Shown here: one piece after another, positions 59,433-64,000 of the stretch
Layout of the letters: each line of letters opens with the position of its first letter
How positions within the stretch are numbered: position 1 is the first letter of the stretch
Assembly: GCA_005116835.1 (NCBI GenBank)
Contig: SWDM01000013.1
Coordinates: 159,809 to 223,808, forward strand
Direction of reading: 5' to 3'
Length of the DNA: 64,000 nucleotides
Origin: Nitrospira sp.
GTDB taxonomy: Bacteria; Nitrospirota; Nitrospiria; Nitrospirales; Nitrospiraceae
Made by a program: the position numbers and the translations under genes
Notes under the pieces: generated by a model
What the model saw: only the letters and a program-made list of their open reading frames with translations
Database searches by the model: none
What the model was told of the DNA's origin: nothing

Positions 59433-60547
59433 TCAGCCAATACCACCTGCGCAGCCCTGCGGGATGCGCCCGGTTCTCCCAACGATTGCAGAACTTGCCG
59501 CAACCCTTCTTTCATCTCATTATACGCCGAGGGATTGCGCAAGAGGGACAAGACTTCCTGGCACAATCGCTCGGCCGTCGCCTCATCCTGAATCAGCTCA
59601 GGCACGATTGACCGGCCTGCCACCAAGTTTACGAGCCCGATCCACTTGACGTTGATCAGCCACCGGGCCAGCCGATAGGTCACCGGCGACGTCTTATACA
59701 ACAACACCATGGGAGTCCCCACCACCGCCGCCTGCAATGTCGCAGTCCCCGATGCAATGAGCAACACATCGGACAGGGCCATCACCTCGCTGGATTGATC
59801 GTGCGCCACGCGAACCGGGACAGGGCTGCGCTGCAACAGAGCCTGGATCAGATTATCGTCAATTGAGGAGGCCTGCGCCAGGATAAACTGCGTTCCCGGT
59901 TCGGCCGCGACCAGTTGCGCCGCAGCACTCAGGAGCACGGGCAAGAGCATTTCGACTTCGCTCTTACGGCTCCCCGGCAACAATCCAATGACGCGGGCGG
60001 ACTCGCCTAGGCCGAACTCCTTCCGAAGCTTCGCGCGATCATAATGCGGCGCCACCGAATCGAGCAGTGGGTGGCCGACGAACGTGCACCGCACTCCTGC
60101 GCGCGTATACAGTTCCGGCTCGAAGGGGAGAATGACGACGACATGATCCACCCGGCGTTGAATCCACTTCATGCGCCCCGGCCGCCAGGCCCACACTTGC
60201 GGGGCGATGTAATAGAGCACGCGCCGACCGGCGGCTTTGGCAACACGGGCAAAATGAAAGTTCAATCCGGGATTATCGATCAGCACGACAAGATCCCATG
60301 CCTCTGCCTTCAACACTCGCCGGATGGCGCGCACTCGCTGAACGATGGCGCGAACGGCAGACAGCCCGATCAATCCCATCACATCCAGTTGCGGAACCCC
60401 AGGCACAAGGCTGACACCAGCCGCTCGCATCGCAGCCCCGCCAATGCCCACCAACTGGGCCGTCGGATCGAGCGCCAAGATCGCTTTGGCCAAATGAGCC
60501 CCATGGAGATCGCCGGAGGCTTCGCCTGTTACGATCAGAATCCTCAT
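59420..60547 (-). CDS. lpxB: Lipid-A-disaccharide synthase
   Basis: GT19 enzyme that joins UDP-diacylglucosamine and lipid X to the tetraacyl disaccharide. RILIVTGEASGDLHGAHLAK is the N-terminal signature; DNPGLNFHFARVAKA, YYIAPQVWAWRPGRMKWIQR and FVGHPLLDSV follow, and IGLLPGSRKSEVEMLLPVLL with ASGTATLQAAVVGTPMVLLY is the nucleotide-binding half. 375 residues, normal length. It lies directly downstream of the Gfo/Idh gene, with a repeat between them, and overlaps msbA. Confidence 0.95.
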   Translation of the reverse strand: MRILIVTGEASGDLHGAHLAKAILALDPTAQLVGIGGAAMRAAGVSLVPGVPQLDVMGLIGLSAVRAIVQRVRAIRRVLKAEAWDLVVLIDNPGLNFHFARVAKAAGRRVLYYIAPQVWAWRPGRMKWIQRRVDHVVVILPFEPELYTRAGVRCTFVGHPLLDSVAPHYDRAKLRKEFGLGESARVIGLLPGSRKSEVEMLLPVLLSAAAQLVAAEPGTQFILAQASSIDDNLIQALLQRSPVPVRVAHDQSSEVMALSDVLLIASGTATLQAAVVGTPMVLLYKTSPVTYRLARWLINVKWIGLVNLVAGRSIVPELIQDEATAERLCQEVLSLLRNPSAYNEMKEGLRQVLQSLGEPGASRRAAQVVLAECRL

Positions 60548-60550
60548 TCT

Positions 60551-60708
60551 AATAGGGGTAGAGGAATACAGGGGTACAGGGGCACAGGGGCACTTTTGCA
60601 GATAAATAAGAGTCTACGCATTTTTTGCCTCGCGTTCCCGCTACCTCCGTATCTCGCTACCCCCTTACCCCCTTTATCCCTTTACCCCGCTGCCCCCTTC
60701 TTCATGGA
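60551..60708. repeat. 8-mer G-rich/C-rich inverted repeat at the Gfo/Idh stop
   Basis: Left block TACAGGGGTACAGGGG plus CACAGGGGCAC (60568-60593); right block of CTACCTCCGTATCTCG and CCCCTTACCCCCTTTATCCC type units (60640-60708). The Gfo/Idh gene ends inside the right block with GGSGVKG and TAA. Unit length is eight. The whole can fold back on itself. Confidence 0.75.
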
Positions 60709-61654
60709 GAGATGCAAAGGCCGCCATGGCATGCAAAACCTGATGCGCCACGCCCACGGCAGCCGCGCCATCGTCACCCGACACTACCGGTCTCGTGCCG
60801 GTGGTGATGGCATGAAGAAACGATTCAAGCTGGAGTTTCAAGGGCTCTTCGTCTCCACCCTGCACATGCGACACTTCGACGGTCGGTCGCTCTCCAGCCT
60901 TGGCATTGCGCCGGCAAATCATCCCCTGTCTGCTCTGGAAATCGATCGACACATAGTTGTCTCGTTGGAAGAGGCGCAGCCGGCGCATCTTATTCGTCGA
61001 TACACGGCTGGAAGTCAGGTTGGCCACGCAGCCGCTCTGAAATTGAATTCGGGCGTTGGCGATATCGATCGAGGATGACAACACCGCCACCCCTGCCGCG
61101 CGCACCTCTTCAACAGGGCCTGGATTCAAGGACAGAATGAGATCGAGATCGTGAATCATCAAATCCAGCACCACATCCACATCCGTCCCCCGCTCGCTGA
61201 AACTGCTGAGACGGTGACATTCGATGAACACAGGCTTTCCGATATGAGGGCGCATCAGCGCCATCACCGGATTGAATCGTTCGCTGTGGCCGACCTGCAG
61301 ACAACAGCCCCGCTGCTTGGCCAGCTGCACCAGCTCTTGCGCTTCACCGGGCGTCACGGCAATCGGCTTCTCGACTAACAGGTGTTTGCCTGCCTGCAGA
61401 CAGGCTTTTGCCACGGCATAGTGGCCTGACGTAGGCACCGCCACACTCACGATGTCGACATGCGCTAACAACTCATCCACCGTGGTGAAGACGCGCGCGC
61501 CATGCCGTTCCGCGATCGTCTGCGCCCGCTCGATCGATTGATCCGTCACGCCGACAAGTTCCGCTCCCGGCAAAGAGGCATAGAGCCGCGCATGGTGCTG
61601 ACCGAGATGTCCGACGCCGATCACGCCTGCGCGAAGTGGCGTCATTGGACACAC
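60674..61654 (-). CDS. Gfo/Idh/MocA oxidoreductase in the lipid A operon (GnnA-like position)
   Basis: 326-residue NAD(P)-dependent sugar oxidoreductase. AGVIGVGHLGQHHARLYASL is the Rossmann loop, KHLLVEKPIAVTPGEA holds the Glu-Lys-Pro motif at 95-97, and VGHSERFNPVM and DLMIHDLDLILSL (catalytic Asp/His) are typical. In Acidithiobacillus, gnnA (same family) and gnnB lie between lpxA and lpxB and make GlcNAc3N for amide-linked lipid A; this gene sits between lpxI and lpxB, but no gnnB aminotransferase is beside it. Met4 is an alternative start. The end of the protein is repeat-encoded. Confidence 0.85.
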   Translation of the reverse strand: MCPMTPLRAGVIGVGHLGQHHARLYASLPGAELVGVTDQSIERAQTIAERHGARVFTTVDELLAHVDIVSVAVPTSGHYAVAKACLQAGKHLLVEKPIAVTPGEAQELVQLAKQRGCCLQVGHSERFNPVMALMRPHIGKPVFIECHRLSSFSERGTDVDVVLDLMIHDLDLILSLNPGPVEEVRAAGVAVLSSSIDIANARIQFQSGCVANLTSSRVSTNKMRRLRLFQRDNYVSIDFQSRQGMICRRNAKAGERPTVEVSHVQGGDEEPLKLQLESFLHAITTGTRPVVSGDDGAAAVGVAHQVLHAMAAFASLHEEGGSGVKG

Positions 61655-61657
61655 CGC

Positions 61658-61688
61658 GAGTGCTGAGTGCTGAGTGCTGAGCGCTGAG
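61658..61688. repeat. GTGCTGA heptamer tandem repeat after lpxI
   Basis: Four near-perfect units (GTGCTGA x3 and GCGCTGA). It fills much of the 52-base gap between the lpxI stop and the Gfo/Idh start. No inverted arm is visible. Confidence 0.8.
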
Positions 61689-61706
61689 ACAATGGCGCCT
61701 CATCCA

Positions 61707-62543
61707 TCATTTGGCCTTGATTCCGACGATGGCAATCTTGGCAGACCGCGCCTTCTCCAACACAATCTCGCGATCTAGCAGGATAGTCCGACCGGCCTCA
61801 ATGGCCAACGCCGACGCCTTGACCGAGGCCATCACCTCGATGGTCCTGGGCCCCACGGCTGGGAGATCGAACCGCATGTCCTGCTGCGGCTTGGATCGTT
61901 TGACCACGGTCGCCCCTTCCTTGGCCAATTCGCCGCCGCGCTTGATGGCTCCATCCGTACCCTCGACCGCTTCGACTGCCACAACCACACGGTCTTTGAT
62001 CACGACACATTGCCCGATATCGAGGCGTCCAATCTCCTGCGCCACATCCCACCCGTAACGGATGTCCTCCCACTCTTTCTCCGATGGAGCTCGCGCGGTC
62101 AACGTTCCTTCTTCCGCGAGGATCCCCTCAAGCCCGAACGTCGATTCACAGATGACAATGCCTTCGCTCTCGAGCTCTTTGGCAAATTCGCGTAAAATAT
62201 CGTCGTCCTTCCAGAGCGCCAGACGAGTCGCCAATGCCAAGGTGCGAAAATCAGGACGGATGGTGGTAAAGACATGGGTTTTTTTGATCCCACCCAACAT
62301 CACGGCCTGATGGACCCCATCTTCCTTGAACGCCTTGATGAGCTTGTTGAGCTGACCGATCTTAATCCAGTGGATCCGATCGACATGGCCGGCCAACTCC
62401 GGTTCGGTCTCGCCTTCATGCGCCACCGCCGATACGTGATAACCGAGCCGTCTGGCATTATCCGCGAAGATGATGGGAAAACGTCCGTTGCCGGCAATCA
62501 GCCCAATCCGTTCGCCATCGGTGACGTGAGGCATGAATGCCAC
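61707..62543 (-). CDS. lpxI: UDP-2,3-diacylglucosamine pyrophosphatase LpxI
   Basis: Hydrolyses UDP-diacylglucosamine to lipid X; replaces LpxH, which is not seen. ERIGLIAGNGRFPIIFADNA is the N-terminal motif; VMLGGIKKTHVF, STFGLEGILAEEGTLTAR and the C-terminal DLPAVGPRTIEVMASVKA with ILLDREIVLEKA are LpxI features (the Asp in FDLPAVG is in the catalytic region). 278 residues. It is 5 nt downstream of lpxA. The enzyme is typical of Alphaproteobacteria but is found in other phyla. Confidence 0.93.
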   Translation of the reverse strand: MAFMPHVTDGERIGLIAGNGRFPIIFADNARRLGYHVSAVAHEGETEPELAGHVDRIHWIKIGQLNKLIKAFKEDGVHQAVMLGGIKKTHVFTTIRPDFRTLALATRLALWKDDDILREFAKELESEGIVICESTFGLEGILAEEGTLTARAPSEKEWEDIRYGWDVAQEIGRLDIGQCVVIKDRVVVAVEAVEGTDGAIKRGGELAKEGATVVKRSKPQQDMRFDLPAVGPRTIEVMASVKASALAIEAGRTILLDREIVLEKARSAKIAIVGIKAK

Positions 62544-62548
62544 GGCGC

Positions 62549-63355
62549 TTACTCCTCATCCTCTTGATCTTTACCGACTGATCGGCAGATGCCGCGCTTC
62601 GTCCCCTCCAGAAACCCCAGGATCGTCATGACGTCGGGCTGGTCTCCGAACTCGGCCTTGGCGAGCCTGGCTGCTTCGGCAAGTCGGTGTCCTGAGCGGA
62701 ACAGCATGTCGTAGGCCCGTTTCAACACGGCGATCCGATCGCCGGAAAAACCGTGCCGACGCAACCCCACTGAGTTCAGTCCATACATGCGCGCGCGATA
62801 GCCGCCTGCAGCCCGCAAGAACGGGGGAAGATCCTGCGTGATGGCGCAACAACCACCGACCATGGAATAGGATCCAATCCGCACATATTGATGGATACCG
62901 GTTAGACCCCCGATAATCGCATGATCGCCGATCGTAATATGGCCCGCCAAGCTGGCCGCATTGGCCATGATGAGGTGACTCCCAACCCTGCAATCATGCG
63001 CCACATGGACATAGGCCATCAAAAAATTCTTTGAGCCCAGCGATGTCACCCCTCCGCCCTGCGCTGTTGCGCGATTGACGGTGACATACTCGCGAAGGAT
63101 ATTGTCATCGCCGATGACAACCTTGGTCGGTTCCCCTTTGTATCCAAGGTGCTGTGGGGGGCCGCCGATCGAAGCGAATGGATGCAACTCATTCCGCTCG
63201 CCGATCTCCGTCCAACCATCGACCGTCACATGTGATAACAGCCTGGTTCCCTTTCCAATCGCGACATGTTCACCGATCACGCAAAATGGCCCGATCTCGA
63301 CATCATCGGCGAGACTCGCCTTGGGATGAACGATTGCTGTTGGATGAATCGACAC
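62549..63355 (-). CDS. lpxA: UDP-N-acetylglucosamine O-acyltransferase
   Basis: First lipid A enzyme: puts a 3-hydroxyacyl chain from ACP on UDP-GlcNAc (or on an amino variant). HPTAIVHPKASLADDVEIGP starts the left-handed beta-helix of hexapeptide repeats; LMAYVHVAHDCRVGSHLIMA holds the catalytic His; GLNSVGLRRHGFSGDRIAV is the C-terminal helical motif. 268 residues as usual. It lies between fabZ and lpxI. The acyl length and whether the amino-sugar substrate is used cannot be read. Confidence 0.95.
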   Translation of the reverse strand: MSIHPTAIVHPKASLADDVEIGPFCVIGEHVAIGKGTRLLSHVTVDGWTEIGERNELHPFASIGGPPQHLGYKGEPTKVVIGDDNILREYVTVNRATAQGGGVTSLGSKNFLMAYVHVAHDCRVGSHLIMANAASLAGHITIGDHAIIGGLTGIHQYVRIGSYSMVGGCCAITQDLPPFLRAAGGYRARMYGLNSVGLRRHGFSGDRIAVLKRAYDMLFRSGHRLAEAARLAKAEFGDQPDVMTILGFLEGTKRGICRSVGKDQEDEE

Positions 63356-63370
63356 TCTATACCCTCCAGT

Positions 63371-63457
63371 TCACGTTAATCGTAAATCGTTATTCGCGAA
63401 TCATGCATGCGGGCACCGGCCACATTTCTTTTCGCTTCACGCTTCACGTTTCACGTC
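63371..63457. repeat. Two heptamer blocks at the fabZ-lpxA junction
   Basis: First block TTAATCG, TAAATCG, TTATTCG, CGAATC (63376-63402); second block CGCTTCA, CGCTTCA, CGTTTCA, CGTC (63432-63456). The second writes the FabZ end DVKREA and its TGA (63437-63439). The two blocks differ in unit sequence. Confidence 0.75.
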
Positions 63458-63895
63458 TTTTTCCTCGGTCACCAGGGCAGTCACTTCAGCCTCGCAAACC
63501 AATTCATCGTCGACAAACGCCTTGCCATGCATCTTCCAGAACGGCGCCCGCTTCTTGACCACATCGATTTCGAACCGCAACCGATCGCCGGGCACGACTG
63601 GTTTGCGAAACTTCGCGCCATCGATGCCGGTCAAATACACGACCGGGCGTTTCACGTTCCCTAGCGACTTAAATGCCAGAATTGCGCCGGCTTGAGCCAT
63701 CGCTTCGAGAATCAACACCCCAGGCATGACCGGACGCCCGGGAAAGTGCCCTTGAAAGAACGGTTCATTGATCGTCACGTTTTTGATTCCGACGATCCGC
63801 CGATCAGGGTCCAACTCCTGCACCCGATCGACCAGGAGAAAGGGATACCGGTGCGGCAAAATAGACTGAATTTCTGCTTGTTCCATGACAGACAT
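63437..63895 (-). CDS. fabZ: 3-hydroxyacyl-ACP dehydratase
   Basis: Dehydrates 3-hydroxyacyl-ACP in fatty acid synthesis and competes with LpxA for the substrate. ILPHRYPFLLVDRVQEL has the catalytic His, and GRPVMPGVLILEAMAQAGAI the catalytic Glu. I set the start at the ATG at 63895, which has AGGAGG eight bases upstream; a TTG two codons before is less likely. 152 residues, normal. The last six residues and stop are in a heptamer repeat. Confidence 0.94.
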   Translation of the reverse strand: MSVMEQAEIQSILPHRYPFLLVDRVQELDPDRRIVGIKNVTINEPFFQGHFPGRPVMPGVLILEAMAQAGAILAFKSLGNVKRPVVYLTGIDGAKFRKPVVPGDRLRFEIDVVKKRAPFWKMHGKAFVDDELVCEAEVTALVTEEKDVKREA

Positions 63896-63903
63896 CGGCA
63901 AAA

Positions 63904-63909
63904 CCTCCT
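63904..63909 (-). promoter_or_regulatory. Strong ribosome-binding site of fabZ
   Basis: AGGAGG eight bases before the ATG at 63895. This fixes the start and is the best Shine-Dalgarno match noticed in the window. Confidence 0.75.
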
Positions 63910-63916
63910 CTACCAG

Positions 63917-64000
63917 GATGCTGAAAAAGCCCGCCAGCTTCGTTCTCGGCTCATCGAAATCCTCAACGTACCCCTGAGGGTACGCCTCCGGTTTCCACTC
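63917..64000. repeat. Possible dispersed intergenic repeat, cut by the window edge
   Basis: Begins with ATGCTGAAAAAGCCCGCCAG and contains a perfect stem CGTACCC-CTGA-GGGTACG (63967-63984). The wording (ATGCTGAAAAAG, CCGCCAG, CTCAACGTAC, GTACGCCTC) looks like a dispersed intergenic repeat of Nitrospira-type genomes as I recall them; this is memory and not a search. It is in the upstream region of fabZ. Confidence 0.45.

Overview
The window is one long, almost entirely minus-strand cell-envelope locus from a Gram-negative bacterium. From left to right it holds O-antigen/surface-glycan genes (0-17 kb), a nonulosonic acid operon (17.8-31 kb), a dTDP-rhamnose/GDP-fucose block with regulators (31-42 kb), lipopolysaccharide core glycosyltransferases (42-52 kb) and the lipid A operon (52.6-63.9 kb). 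Transcription runs from right to left. The order fabZ-lpxA-lpxI-Gfo/Idh-lpxB-msbA-acyltransferase-waaA-lpxK-waaF/gmhB, the use of LpxI rather than LpxH, and the waaF-gmhB fusion suggest a Nitrospira-like (Nitrospirota) genome. This is an inference from gene content; no database search was possible.

Lipid A and core: FabZ, LpxA, LpxI and LpxB make the lipid A disaccharide. LpxK, WaaA (Kdo transferase) and an acyltransferase finish it, and MsbA flips it. A Gfo/Idh dehydrogenase sits where gnnA lies in Acidithiobacillus. Three further GT9 heptosyltransferases, GT2 and GT4 enzymes and two methyltransferases extend the core.

O-antigen: a winged-helix regulator and an RfaH/UpxY-type NusG paralogue head the block, followed by gmd, fcl, a WaaL-type ligase/polymerase and rfbB-rfbD-rfbA (no rfbC is seen). 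A HEPN-MNT pair and a small coupled ORF separate rfbA from the next operon. The legionaminic-acid-type operon (LegB, LegC, LegG, LegI, LegH-like, PtmE-like, LegF, Gfo/Idh, class III aminotransferase, PtmA-like SDR, GNAT) ends with a PP-loop amidotransferase, HisH and a HisF that lacks the histidine-pathway catalytic Asp. This predicts an acetamidino-decorated nonulosonic acid. The left third has methyltransferases, an (alpha/alpha)-toroid-like protein, a PglK/MsbA-type ABC flippase, GT2/GT4 enzymes, an initiating WbaP-type phosphotransferase, KdsC and the start of ManC.

The most unusual signal is not a gene. From 32 to 63.5 kb, and again at the left edge, almost every gene that does not overlap its downstream neighbour ends in or next to a short tandem repeat. 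The units are 7-9 bases, different at most loci, and often paired with an inverted copy that makes a long imperfect hairpin. Many repeats supply the stop codon or the last residues of the gene. Some supply start codons. Three lie in frame inside proteins: WaaA, the WaaF-GmhB linker and RfbB. The locus also carries decay marks: an IS30-like and an IS1595-like relic, two glycosyltransferase relics, two small genes each broken by one nonsense codon, and an acyltransferase gene split at an A9 tract.

No rRNA, tRNA or CRISPR array was seen, and no promoter could be called with confidence.
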